The notes below the pieces were generated by a model that ran no database searches, had not been told where the DNA came from, and saw nothing but the letters and a program-made list of their open reading frames with translations. Positions 1 through 10,068 of a stretch of DNA of 28,095 bases are shown one piece after another. Origin of the DNA: Amanita rubescens (lineage: Eukaryota; Basidiomycota; Agaricomycetes; Agaricales; Amanitaceae); assembly GCA_015039365.1 (NCBI GenBank), contig WION01000623.1, forward strand, positions 1 to 28,095, read 5' to 3'. The position numbers and the translations under genes were made by a program. Numbering within the stretch: the first letter of the stretch is position 1; the number at the start of each line of letters is the position of its first letter.

Positions 1-426
1 TTGCAAGCAATAATCTTGATTCGAGGTGCAGTCACAATGTCGCTTGACTCCATCTTGAATGATGGGTTCTTCACAATAAACGTCCACACATCATCGCACA
101 GTCGGTAAGTGTGCAAATGCCCCTTTAACGTCGTCTTCGTCTTCACCTGCTTCACCATAGTGTCCGCCAGTGACTTGTCAAACTGCATGCAAAAGAAGAG
201 GTCAGCCCTGCGTCACCTCCACATAACACCATTCTGATCCACCTGCTGCAACACTTTCATCGCCAACTGCGGCGTAATCGCACCGCTCGTTATCAACTCG
301 TTCAAGCGAGTCCGTCAGAGCCATCCCAATCCTAGAAACTCCCCCTCGCTTAACGCTCAGTTCTACCAGACACAAAACACCACATACGAAGACCCGCGGT
401 AAAAACTCGTAGTACGCCGAAGCCAT
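1..426 (-). CDS. TOA2: TFIIA small (gamma) subunit, TOA2-like; 3' end outside window, two apparent frameshifts
   Basis: General transcription factor IIA gamma subunit, which with TFIIA alpha/beta stabilises TBP on the TATA box in the nucleus. Three exons are visible on the minus strand: 426-388 (starts MASAYYEF), 331-243 (IGMALTDSL, later AMKVLQQ) and 182 to the window edge ([33 protein letters not shown]). These match the family along its length, and introns 387-332 and 242-183 sit in consistent phase. Two single-base insertions break the frame. Exon 1 has five T where four would give the expected YRGSS after YYEF, and exon 2 has one extra base after DSL, so the conserved DELITSG stretch is read out of frame. 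Removing either base restores the family sequence, so these are sequencing errors or a decayed copy. An in-frame upstream ATG at 438 exists, but 426 fits the family start. Identity is very secure; intactness is not. Confidence 0.9.
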
Positions 427-552
427 GTCTTTCCACACAGACAGACTCTCAGTCGACTCGACAGTCGTCGTCGTGGAGTACAGTTGTGCTGGTCACGTAA
501 GCTTACCTCGTCACCTTGTCACACGTAAATATTATTTGTATTTTTAAAATAA

Positions 553-2365
553 TTAATAATTACATCGCTCTCGGACCACTTTAGCAACAGCTTGTCCGTC
601 CACTGGTATCGAGGAGCTGTGGAAATCGTCTCCAAAGACGACGCGCTGTGACGATTCTAGATCGATGCACTATGAAGAAAAGCAGACACTCACCTCGTGG
701 TAACTTCCAGGAGGATACGTCAATAAGGTATCATTCCAAACGGCGTAATGCTTCGCTTATCAATAAGCGTCGCGAGATAGAGATACGTCGGTACACATAC
801 CCGATGTCCCATATTTCTAGACAATATCTCATAATCAAAGTTGTACGCTGTAAAAAAGATAAGCAAACAACCTTTCAAAATATATATGCGCTAGACTTAC
901 ATCCTGGAGCGAAAATCTCCACAACAGTGGATCTACTCGTCCTCGGCATCCACAACTGATGCTATCCAGCCGTCAAAAAAAAAAAAACTCACCGCAGCGT
1001 CAACGACTCACCGTCAATCCATTCCCATGCACACCCACTAAAACCGTCGTCCTCGCCACCAACTCAATCTGCGCCTTCAACGACATCCTCTCCATCCTAA
1101 CCACATGAACCTCACACAACCCCTCCTCATCCAACTCCCGCAACGACCTCACCAATCCCTCATGATCTTCCTCCCTTAACCGACGCCCGGTACTCTGCCG
1201 AGAGATATACGTCACAACCGGCCGTTTCCCACCACCACCATCACCAGAACCGAGCGACTCGGGGAGATACCCTAACGCATTTTCGACCGCGGTCCGTCTG
1301 AGTGGCTCCCAGAACCCGGGTGGAACGGTGACGTTCCACGTTCCGGCGATCATTTTGAACCAGACCAGAAACAGCGGGCTATACACGAGTCAATATGAGA
1401 GAACACACGGTGTACAAGAGAACGAAGAACGTACTCTCCATGTGCGGCTTCGCGGTTGATAAGCAGTGCGCGTTGGAATACGACCGGTTCTCCGAGGTAC
1501 AAGAGGTCGTTCCACACGTCCGAGGCGAGTACGGAAGAAGAGGGAAATGCAGCGCGGAGGAGAGGTCCGTTGACGTTGACTGGGTCTCGCCATTCCGTAG
1601 GAGAGATATGCTGCGACACGTGTCAGCAAGTGGGTCGAGCTGGAAGGTTGTTTTTTTTACCGGGAGAATCAACCAACTGGGGAAAGGTAAAGTTGCCACT
1701 GTTTTTACGCTAGAAGCAAGAGAGGAATAGACGCGCCAGGCGCCTAGGATCATTTCGCCCCATAGATGATAATAGTGCTAGTCGCGTGTGTCAGAATCTA
1801 GATAGAGATAGTAATAGCGCGTCGCGTACGTTGATAAATTGCCCGTTATCGGTAAGTATGAACGATACCCCGTCGATTGGGATCGCATGATCACCGAGTA
1901 CTTCACGAGCCTGCGTTGGAGAGATAAATTGCAATTCCTAGTATGCGCGTGTCAGAATCTTTTTAGAGCGTATATATGCATAGTACTGACCTTGTCAGTT
2001 GGTGCAATGTCGTTTCCTACTCCCACATCAACTGGGCGAGATATAATATGCTCTCTCGGCGGAAACCTAGAAGAATCACTCGTAACGACAAAAAACGTCC
2101 CATTCCTCATATACAGCCTATCCAAAACTGTAAATCCGCGCGCTCTGAATGGGTCCGGTTCTGGACTGGTCGTTTCCGCCATTGCGCGTTGTTTCCCACC
2201 GAGGAAATTTAATCCTGGTGGTAGTTTTTCGTTAATTAATACGAAAGGTTCGTGAGAGTCCAGGTCGAGAAAAGCGGGTGCGAGCGAGAGGATGACGAAG
2301 AAAAGGACGAGGGCGGAGGATAGGACGAGACAGGTTTGCTTTGTGCGTCGCTGGAGGACGGACAT
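553..2365 (-). CDS. GT61-family glycosyltransferase, type II membrane protein (complete, 9 exons)
   Basis: Glycosyltransferase of CAZy family 61 (DUF563; relatives include EOGT and plant beta-1,2-xylosyltransferase), expected in the Golgi/ER lumen. The donor and acceptor of this protein cannot be read from sequence. Exons 2365-1991, 1910-1830, 1777-1661, 1610-1435, 1378-1012, 961-901, 847-801, 750-694 and 645-553 join in frame to 457 codons. There is a signal-anchor at residues 11-32 (LVLSSALVLFFVIL), then HYYHLWGEMILGAWRVYSSL near 153-172, LLINREAAH near 241-249, VTYISRQSTGRRL, and the C-terminal signature VGVHGNGLT-HQLWMPR, STVVEIFAPG, NFDYE and HYAVWNDT. Residues around GNGLTH and VEIF are the most conserved in the family. 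Exon 5 and all exons upstream lie inside tandem unit 1. Exons 6-9 lie outside it, so only this copy is complete. It is divergent from gene A1 across 402 bp. Confidence 0.9.
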
Positions 2366-2767
2366 GGAGGATTAGATAGGGGTCTTGTTGATCGAATTTG
2401 GGACCTGGGTAGTACATCCGACACGGATTGGCAGTCACATCACCATACGCACGGAAACCTTCCATCTTTCCTTGCTTCGTGCATTTTAAAGCAAGCTGTA
2501 GCAAGTCAGTAAATACTAAAAACACAAAAAAGTGGTTCTGATGATTGTCGGACGGAAATGAAGATCCCCGATCCCGAGCCGCGTGCGTAATACTCGATTT
2601 ATATATAATTAGCATGCAGACAGCACACCATTGCCTCCGACCAGCATCACAGGGTCCATGCCAATGAGTAAGTAAGTCGGCAAATGACCGATCTGCCATT
2701 TCGCTTCCCTGTCAGTATAAAAACTATCATATAGATATCGTGGTCTTTTTTCCCCTTACGAACCGCG
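2366..2767. promoter_or_regulatory. Divergent promoter between GT61 and gene A1
   Basis: A 402-bp intergenic stretch separates the start codons of the GT61 gene (minus) and secreted-protein gene A1 (plus). A TATA box, TATAAAA at 2716-2722, lies 46 bp before the A1 ATG. The stretch is repeated almost unchanged at 7753-8191 in unit 2, where TATAAAA is at 8140-8146. Coregulation of the two genes is plausible but inferred. Confidence 0.55.
2716..2722 (+). promoter_or_regulatory. TATA box of gene A1
   Basis: TATAAAA, 46 bp upstream of the A1 ATG, conserved in unit 2 at 8140-8146. Confidence 0.6.
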
Positions 2768-3740
2768 ATGCGTCGCCTCGTAGGTAGTATTCTGTTTCTG
2801 CTATTGACGATTAGCAGCCAAGTCAGCACTTTCCGACTCCAACCTCGGTCCAACAAAGCCGTAGATGCTGGCGGGTCAAATGCCATCCATCGCCGGCCTA
2901 ACGGGGAAAACTGTACTGGTAGAGGCAACGGCAGTACCAGCGGAAATGGACGCGGAAGTAACCGCAGCGCTTCGTCATCATCCACCAGCGTGAACACAAC
3001 CACAAGTGAGATTACCGCATTACCTGATTGTTACATTCCTCCTAATTGCGTCGTGACAGGGACACCGACGTCCTCTTCGCCAAGCTTATCCACGCCGACT
3101 CCCGATCCCGGTTACACCAACATCGTTATCATCCAAAGCAGCACTTAAATAACATGGAGCAGCGGATGGGACGTTCAAATCTCTTCATGCGACTCGACGC
3201 AACAGTCTAAAATAACTACCAAGCCAAATGAGTGGTTCACGCTCATGACGCCGTCTAATTCCAGTAAGAACTCACGCTGCGCCTCAGGTTTGGTTTCTGC
3301 AGCTGATTCGATGTAGGTCCATACGTCCACATCGACCTCGCGGTGTCAAACGCTTCCTTCACGGTCTACATCAACGGCATGCAACCAGACGCTGACCTTG
3401 GCGATTTGTCCAACAATTGCACCTACCATGCGTTGGGCCCTCTGCTTACCGGCTCATTCACCAATAATATCACCATCTACGTCAATGGTCCCTCGTCAGG
3501 ATCATCCGACCGGAATTGGTCGTTCATATTCAACCAGTTTATGTAACGTGCTTTTTTGTTTTTTTTCGTGTCAACAGTGCTAATCTCTGTTTTGCTAGCG
3601 TTGGACAACAGTTAATCGCGACTGCAGCGAATTCCTCGAGTTTGACCGCGACGTCGACGCAACTTAATGCTGCCATCAGCGATAAACCGCAGATGGTTAT
3701 GTTGATTTCTATTTTGTTAGCGGCGGTGTTTTGGACGTGA
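2768..3740 (+). pseudogene. Gene A1: secreted Ser/Thr-rich, GPI-anchor-type protein with a premature stop
   Basis: Paralogue of gene B that lacks the cysteine-rich domain. Three exons fit, 2768-3263, 3317-3542 and 3599-3740, and would give 288 codons. A signal peptide (MRRLVGSILFLLLTISS) is followed by a Gly/Ser/Asn-rich linker, a Ser/Thr-rich stretch, the domain shared with B (ITWSSGW, ASFTVYINGMQ, DLGDLSNNCTY, NNITIYVNGP, NWSFIFNQF) and a hydrophobic GPI-signal-like tail (DKPQMVMLISILLAAVFW). Codon 127 is TAA (3146-3148) where B has CAA in the equivalent position, so as written the product is 126 residues: signal peptide plus Ser/Thr-rich segment. The sequence after the stop remains open with intact splice sites. 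A2 has the same stop, so it predates the tandem duplication. Either a pseudogene or a truncated small secreted protein; function unknown. Confidence 0.7.
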
Positions 3741-3866
3741 GCTAGATGTTCTTTTTTTCAAGGCATTTAGGAACCATGTATTGACTCGGGCGGAAGCCAA
3801 GTAGAAACGCCAATAACGATAAATAGCGGCCAAGCCAATTGCGTATTGAATCTCTTTTCCTCTCTT

Positions 3867-3962
3867 TAAGCGAGGAAATCTAGATCTGTTGATCAAGAGG
3901 AAAGACTCCAGGTCGAGAAGAGCGGCAGTGAGGGAGAGACTGGGAGAAAGAAGGATGAAGAC
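3867..3962 (-). pseudogene. Relic resembling GT61 exon 1 (unit 1)
   Basis: The minus-strand translation reads VFILLSPSLSLTAALLDLES then FLLINRSRFPRL, closely resembling GT61 exon 1 (VILSLAPAFLDLDS, FVLINEKLPPGL). It sits upstream of and divergent from gene B1, just as the intact GT61 sits relative to A1. No further GT61 exons are visible towards 3741. This suggests an older duplication of the whole GT61/secreted-protein pair, after which this GT61 decayed. Confidence 0.55.
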
Positions 3963-4582
3963 ATGACTTCGGGACTCGGAGAGAGTGAGCCGATCATTAC
4001 TTATCGATAAACGCCCAGATATCATGTCCACAGCCCGTTTGATTCAATGATTGCACATCGCAAGGTTGTGGAACAACAGTTCTTTTATGGAAACAATGCT
4101 GGTGAGTATATCAGGTGCCTGTGCCAAGATAGGCTCAATCAAACGCTCAGGGCTGAGGGTTTTGAATTCAAAGTTCTCGTTGCTACTGCAGTTGGAAAAT
4201 GTTTCAAATGTCAAAAGCCAGCTTCAGCCAGGGTCCATCACCACACCTGTGGAATTTTCATTTTCCCTTGTCTCGCTCGGATTTTCAAGCGTTTCAAAGT
4301 AGACCAACCAGCATGCAAGTAAAACGGCAATACATGTTCTTGTGACTGATAGAGATCCCGAGTGGCGTGTGTATAGACGTAATTATTAATAGCAACCAGA
4401 CATTCACCCATCACACGGTCCATTTTCAATGAACAAGTCAGCATTTGAGCGAACAGCCATCCCGTTCCCCTGATGGTATAAAACCAACATGTAGACAGGT
4501 TCTGATGGGGTTCCTTGACTCTGCGACCTCTTTTCCCGCCCACTTTATGAAGACTCTTGGTACTATTCACGTGTATACCACA
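3963..4582 (+). promoter_or_regulatory. Upstream region of gene B1 with TATA box
   Basis: Non-coding stretch between the GT61 relic and B1. TATAAAA is at 4477-4483, 100 bp before the B1 ATG, and is conserved at 9974-9980 before B2. Short ORFs here show no recognisable protein, and their frames are not kept between the two units. Confidence 0.5.
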
Positions 4583-6157
4583 ATGCGTCATCTCGCAGGA
4601 ATTTCTCTGCTAGTATTGACGATCAGCCGTCAAGTCAGTGCCGTAGAGTTCCAACCTCCCACATTCCGGTCCAACAAAGCCTTAGGCTCGGACGGGTCAA
4701 AAGTCATTCGTGGCTTGCTCGTTATGCGACAGTCGTGCAATCCGGGTTATGGTTATTGCTCGGCTACTGGGGTGTGTTGCCCTGTAGGTGGCCAATGTTG
4801 TTCAGATCGTGAGTCGCGCGTTTCTGACGGTCGATGGTGAATGACGAGTATTTCAAAGGGAATTGCTGTCCAGCTGGTCAATGGTGTAATGCGCCTGGAC
4901 GTAAGTACACTGTGGCACCACGGCTGATCCATATCTTGACTGTGACTGGATAGACTGTTGCTATGACTACCAAAACAGTTGTCAAGGTACTATTTATTGC
5001 TGCAATAAAGGAGAAGAATGTTGCCGTGGTGTGTACTCTTAGCTATTGTCGTGCTGTTCGCGGATGAACCTTTGATTATTAGATGGAAGTTGTTGTTCCT
5101 CTGGGTGAGAATCGGGATTTTTATTCTTATTAAAATGATAATTGATAACTTATGCCTTGGTAGCTGGTACTGCGCGGTGGCATTGAATGGCCAGATTGTC
5201 TGCTGTCCTAATGGGCAAATTTGTACTGGCCCTGTTGGTGGTGGCGGGAGTGGAGGTAATGGAGGTGGCGGAGGTAATAATGGAGGTGGTGGTAACGGCG
5301 GGGGTGGCGGAAACGGAGGCGGAGGTGCCCCCACCACTACGTCGCACACGCCCACTACTACATCATCATCCACCGAAGTGAACACACCTACCAGTGAGTT
5401 TGCCGCATTGTCCGGTTGTTATATTCCTGCTGATCGCGTCGGGACAGCGACACCAACGGCCTCTTCGCCAAACTTTTCCATACAACCTACACCCACCGCT
5501 GAACCTGGTTACGCTAATGTCGTCATTTCCGAAAGCGACACGCAAATTACGTGGAGCAGCGGATGGTTCGTTCAAGCCTCTATATGCAACTCGACGCAGC
5601 AGTCCAGAATAACTGTAACCGCAGATGAGTGGTTCACCTTCATCACGCCACCCTATTCCAGTAAGAGAATATGCGCTATCTAGCTTGGAGTTCTGTAGCT
5701 AACTTGATCTAGGCCAATACGCTTACCTCGACGTCGCAGTTTTCAGCGTCTCATTCACGGTCTATATCAATGGTGTGCAATCGGACACTAATCTTGGCGA
5801 CTTGTCGAACAACTGCACATACGGTTCATTGGGCCCTCTGCTCACTAGCGCGTCGTCCAACAATATCACCATCTACATCAATGGCCCTGCGTTGTCAGGC
5901 AGGGATCTTCAATCATCCGACAGCAATTGGTCATTCCAGTTCAACCAGTTTATGTACGTGCTACAAGTTATCTTTTTGTGGTAGCTTACTAATATTTCCT
6001 TTTTGCTAGTATTGGACAGCTAGATGCGACCCCCGCCAGCGCAAGTACCACTGCGACCCATACGTCGGTATACAATGCCTCCAAAAAAGATAAACCACAG
6101 ATGGCTATTTTATGGTCTTTGGCATCCCTTTTGTTGACAGTATTATTCTGGGCATGA
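4583..6157 (+). CDS. Gene B1: secreted cysteine-rich, GPI-anchor-type surface protein (7 exons, intact)
   Basis: Exons 4583-4808, 4859-4900, 4954-5028, 5083-5104, 5164-5660, 5713-5953 and 6010-6157 join in frame to 416 residues. A signal peptide (MRHLAGISLLVLTISRQVSA) is followed by a Cys-rich region (about residues 52-150) with repeated CC doublets: GVCCPVGGQCC, NCCPAGQWC, HCCYDYQNSC, YCCNKGEECC, SCCSSGWYC, VCCPNGQIC. Then come a Gly/Asn linker (GGGGSGGNGGGGGNNGGGG), a Thr/Ser/Pro-rich stretch, a domain shared with gene A (ITWSSGW, FTVYINGVQ, DLGDLSNNCTY, NNITIYINGP, NWSFQFNQF) with several N-glycosylation sequons, and a hydrophobic tail (QMAILWSLASLLLTVLFWA) after YNASKKDK typical of GPI attachment. 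The Cys-rich part is split over five exons by short introns. Likely cell-wall or surface protein; I do not recognise a named family. It may be an adhesin, a Cys-rich effector or a structural wall protein. Confidence 0.8.
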
Positions 6158-6323
6158 GCTCGAGGCTATCTCAGTCTTATCATCACGTTTTCGGTGGCTA
6201 AAAAACTTGTGCATGTGTACCTTTCCGTATATATACCCTTTAGGAAACAAGTATTGGCTCAGTACTCTAACATGCCTACTATACTACACAAAGTGACCAT
6301 GATGTTCGTTGTCTTCCTGCCTG

Positions 6324-6369
6324 ATGTCCCCTGTCAATCGTCATAATCCCGTTATCGTCTTTGCGTATG
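6324..6369 (+). other. Possible orphan first exon of a gene split by the duplication
   Basis: ATG at 6324 opens MSPVNRHNPVIVFAYG, ending at a good donor (GTGAGT, 6370). An acceptor-like TTGCAGG ends the repeat unit. In unit 1 it is followed by the GT61 fragment. After unit 2 (11823) it is followed by unique sequence that can be read in the matching phase. Unit 2 has lost this exon, so exon 1 and any exon 2 are now 5.4 kb apart. Speculative: the downstream protein is not recognised. Confidence 0.25.
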
Positions 6370-6474
6370 GTGAGTCTGCGGTGTTCTGTGGAGATTTCAG
6401 GTGCTAATGAGTGACAAACGTACTAATGCGGGGCGTGCTGTAGATTAGCTGTTCAACCATCTTAACGTTGCAGG

Positions 6475-7752
6475 ACACCCACTAAAACCGTCGTCCTCGC
6501 CACCAACTCAATTGCGCCTTCAACGACATCCTCTCCATCCTAACCACATGAACCTCACACAACCCCTCCTCATCCAACTCCTGCAACGACCTCGCCAATC
6601 CCTCATGATCTTCCTCCCTCAACCGACAGTTTCCCACCACCATCACCAGAACCGAGCGACTCGGGGAGATACCCTAACGCATTTTCGACCGCGGTCCGTC
6701 TGAGGGGCTCCCAGAACCCGGGTGGAACGGTGACGTTCCACGTTCCGGCGATCATTTTGAACCAGACCAGAAACAGCGGGCTATACATGAGTCAATCATA
6801 TGAGAGTATGGCACACAGGGGAACGAACGTATACGTACTTTCCATGTGCGGCTTCGCGATTGATAAGCAACGCGCGTTGGAATACGACTGGTTCTCCGAG
6901 GTATAAGAGGTCGTTCCACACGTCCGAGGCGAGTACGGAAGAAGAGGGAAACGCAGGTCCGTTGACGTTGACTGGGTCTCGCCATTCCGTAGGAGAGATA
7001 TGCTGCGGAAATTATTACACGTGTCAGCAGTGGGGTGATCTGGAAGGTTGTTTTTTTTACCGGAAGAATCAACCGACTGGGGAAAGGTAAAGTTGCCACT
7101 GTTTTTACGCTAGAAGCAAGAGAGGAATAGACGCGCCAGGCGCCTAGGATCATTTCGCCCCATAGATGATAATAGTGCTAGTCGCGTGTGTCAGAATCTA
7201 GATAGAGATAATAGCGCGTCGCGTACGTTGATAAATTGTCCGTTATTATGAATGATACCCCGTCGATTGGGATCGCATGATCACCGAGTACTTCACGAGC
7301 CTGCGTTGGAGAGATAAATTGCAATTCCTAGTATGCGCGTGTCAGAATCTTTTTAGAGCGTATATATGCATACTGACCTTGTCAGTTGGTGCAATGTCGT
7401 TTCCTACTCCCACATCAACTGGGCGAGATATAATATGCTCTCTCGGCGGAAACCTAGCAGAATCACTCGTAACGACAAAAAACGTCCCATTCTTCATATA
7501 CAGCCTATCCAAAACTGTAAACCCGCGCGCTCTGAATGGGTCCGGTTCTGGACTGGTCGTTTCCGCCATTGCGCGTTGTTTCCCACCAAGCAAATTTAAT
7601 CCTGGCGGTAGTTTTTCATTGATTAATACGAAAGGTTCGTGAGAGTCCAGGTCGAGAAAAGCGGGTGTGAGCGAGAGGATGACGAAGAAAAGGACGAGGG
7701 CGGAGGATAGAGCGAGACAGGTTTGCTTCGTGCGTCGTTGGAGGACGGACAT
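6475..7752 (-). pseudogene. Truncated, frameshifted GT61 copy (unit 2)
   Basis: Copy of GT61 exons 1-5. Exon 1 (start 7752, ending about 7378) is intact, including the signal-anchor. Downstream it is broken. The region equivalent to exon 2 lost about 8 bp near 7245, exon 4 lost about 16 bp near 6953, and exon 5 lost roughly 37 bp near 6628, removing VTYISRQSTGRRL, and one base near 6511. The gene ends at the duplication junction (6475), so the GNGLTH-QLWM and VEIFAPG exons are missing. It cannot encode a working transferase. The divergent A2 promoter is retained. Confidence 0.85.
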
Positions 7753-8191
7753 GGTTGGTGCGGAGAATTAGATAGGGGTCATTTGGAGCGGACATTGGTT
7801 GTTGATCGAATTGAGGCTTTTTTGGGACCTGGGTAGTACATCCGACACGGATTGGAAGTCACATCACCATACGCACGGAAACCTTCCATCTTTCCTTGCT
7901 TCGTGCATTTTAAAGCAAGCTGTCGCAAGTCAGTAAATACTAAAAACACAAAAAAGTGGTTCTGATGATTGTCGGACGGAAATGAAGATCCCCGATCCCG
8001 AGCCGCGTGCGTAATACTCGATTTATATATAATTAGCATGCAGACAGCACACCATTGCCTCCGACCAGCATCACAGGGTCCATGCCAATGAGTAAGTAAG
8101 TCGGCAAATGACCGATCTGCCATTTCGCTTCCCTGTCAGTATAAAAACTATCATATAGATATCGTGGTCTTTTTTCCCCTTACGAACCGCG

Positions 8192-9165
8192 ATGCGTCGC
8201 CTCGTAGGTAGTATTCTGTTTCTGCTATTGACGATTAGCAGCCAAGTCAGCACTTTCCGACTCCAACCTCGGTCCAACAAAGCCGTAGATGCTGGCGGGT
8301 CAAATGCCATCCATCGCTGGCCTAACGGGGAAAACTGTACTGGTAGAGGCAATGGCAGTACCAGCGGAAACGGACGCGGAAGTAACCCCAGCACTTCGTC
8401 ATCATCCACCAGCGTGAACGCAACCACAAGTGAGATTACCGCATTACCCGATTGTTACATTCCTCCTAATTGCATCGTGACAGCGACACCGACGTCCTCT
8501 TCGCCAAGCTTGTCCACGCCGACTCCCGATCCCGGTTACACCAACATCGTTATCACCCAAAGCAGCACTTAAATAACATGGAGCAGCGGATGGGACGTTC
8601 AAATCTCTTCATGCGACTCGACGCAACAGTCTAAAATAACTACCAAGCCAAATGAGTGGTTCACGCTCATCACGCCGTCTAATTCCAGTAAGAATTCACG
8701 CTGCGCCTCAGGTTTGGTTTCTGCAGCTGATTCGATGTAGGTCCATACATCTACATCGACCTCGCGGTGTCAAACGCTTCCTTCACGGTCTACATCAACG
8801 GCATGCAACCAGACGCTGACCTTGGCGATTTGTCCAACAATTGCACCTACCATACGTTGGGCTCTCTGCTTACCGGCTCATTCACCAATAATATCACCAT
8901 CTACGTCAATGGTCCCTCGTCAGGATCGTCCGACCGGCATTGGTCGTTCATGTTCAACCAGTTTATGTAACGTACTTTTTTTTTCTTTTTTCGTGTCAAC
9001 AGTGCTAATTTCTGTTTTGCTAGCGTTGGACAACAGTTAATCGCGACTGCAGCGAGTTCTTCGAGTTCGACCGCGACGTCCACGCAACTTAATGCTGCCA
9101 TCAGCGATAAACCGCAGATGGTTATGTTGATTTCTATTTTGTTAGCGGCGGTGTTTTGGACGTGA
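8192..9165 (+). pseudogene. Gene A2: unit 2 copy of secreted Ser/Thr-rich protein, same premature stop
   Basis: Exons 8192-8687, 8741-8966 and 9024-9165 correspond exactly to A1. The in-frame TAA is at 8570-8572, identical in position to A1, leaving a 126-residue signal-peptide plus Ser/Thr-rich product. The sequence after the stop is open with intact splice sites. By hand, the pre-stop part differs from A1 by about seven amino-acid replacements (for example R to W, R to P, V to I) against about four silent changes, and the post-stop part also shows more replacements than silent changes, which fits relaxed constraint. TATA box at 8140-8146. Confidence 0.7.
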
Positions 9166-9344
9166 GCTTAGCGGCTTTTTTACACATATTTTTCAAACCT
9201 TGTGCATTTTCACATTTTGTATATACCCTTTAGGAACCATGTATTGACTCGGGCGGAAACCCAGTAGAATCGCCAATAACAGATTAGGCAATTGCGCATT
9301 GCATTCCATTTCCTCTCTTTAATAGAGGAAATCCAAGCCTAGTT

Positions 9345-9430
9345 GAGGTTTTCTAGATCTGTTGATCAAGAGGAATGCTCTAGGTCGAGAAGGGCGGTAG
9401 TGAGGGGGAGAGAAGGATGAAGACATAACT
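9345..9430 (-). pseudogene. Relic resembling GT61 exon 1 (unit 2)
   Basis: Equivalent of 3867-3962. It retains FLLINRSRKP on the minus strand but is further degraded and out of frame over the hydrophobic segment. Its presence in both units shows that decay had begun before the tandem duplication. Confidence 0.45.
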
Positions 9431-10068
9431 TTGGGAGCGATAAGACGTTCATTACTTATCGATAGACGCCCAGACATCATGTCCACAGCCCGTTTGATTC
9501 GATGATTGCACATCGCAAGGTTGTGGAGCAACAGTCACTAGTCAATGTTTCAATATGTTCTTTTATGGAAACAATGCTGGTAAGTATATCAGGTGCCTGT
9601 GCCAAGACTACAAGACAGGCTCAATCAAACGCTCAGGGCTGAGGGTTTTGAGTTCAAAGTTCTCGTTGCTACTGCAGTTGGAAAACGTTTCAAATATCAA
9701 AAGCCAGCTTCAGCCAGGGTCCGTCACCATACCTGTGGAATTTTCATTTTCCCTTGCCAACCCTTGGGATTTTCAAGCGTTTCAAAGTAGACCAACCAGC
9801 CTGCAAGTAAAACAGCAAAACAAGTTCTTATGACTGATAGAGATCTTCGCGTGTGTATAGTACGTAATTATTAATACTACAAATAGCAACCAGACATTCA
9901 CCCAACATCACACGGTCCATTTTCAATGAACAAATCGGCATCTGAGCGAACAGCCATCCCGTTCCCCGGACGGTATAAAACCAACATGTAGACAGGTTCT
10001 GATGGGGTTCCTTGACTCTGCGACCTCTTTTCCCGTCCACTCCTGGTACTATTCACGTGTATACCACA
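9431..10068 (+). promoter_or_regulatory. Upstream region of gene B2 with TATA box
   Basis: Counterpart of 3963-4582. TATAAAA is at 9974-9980, 95 bp before the ATG of B2. No coding sequence I can support. Confidence 0.5.

Larger units (their letters stand above)
1031..6474 (+). repeat. Tandem segmental duplication, unit 1
   Basis: Direct repeat of about 5.4 kb, nearly identical over most of its length to 6475-11823. The left border is where ACACCCACTAAAACC begins inside GT61 exon 5. The right border is the sequence ending GTTGCAGG at 6474. The unit carries GT61 exons 1-5 (part), gene A1, a GT61 relic, gene B1 and about 300 bp of 3' sequence. I see no transposon or long homology at the borders, so an unequal or end-joining event is likely. 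Confidence 0.9.

Noticed and set aside
3146..3148. Idea that the A-gene TAA is removed by an intron or recoded
   Set aside because: The only intron spanning it would be about 35 bp with a poor donor, the context is not a known readthrough site, and editing UAA to sense would need two changes.
4047..4322. 91-codon plus-strand ORF with several Cys and His (and its counterpart near 9593)
   Set aside because: The frame is not conserved between units 1 and 2, it has no recognised domain, and it lies in the B-gene promoter region.
5150..5385. Minus-strand ORFs rich in Pro over the Gly linker of B1
   Set aside because: Antisense reading of the GGN/GGT-rich linker of gene B1; a coding shadow.
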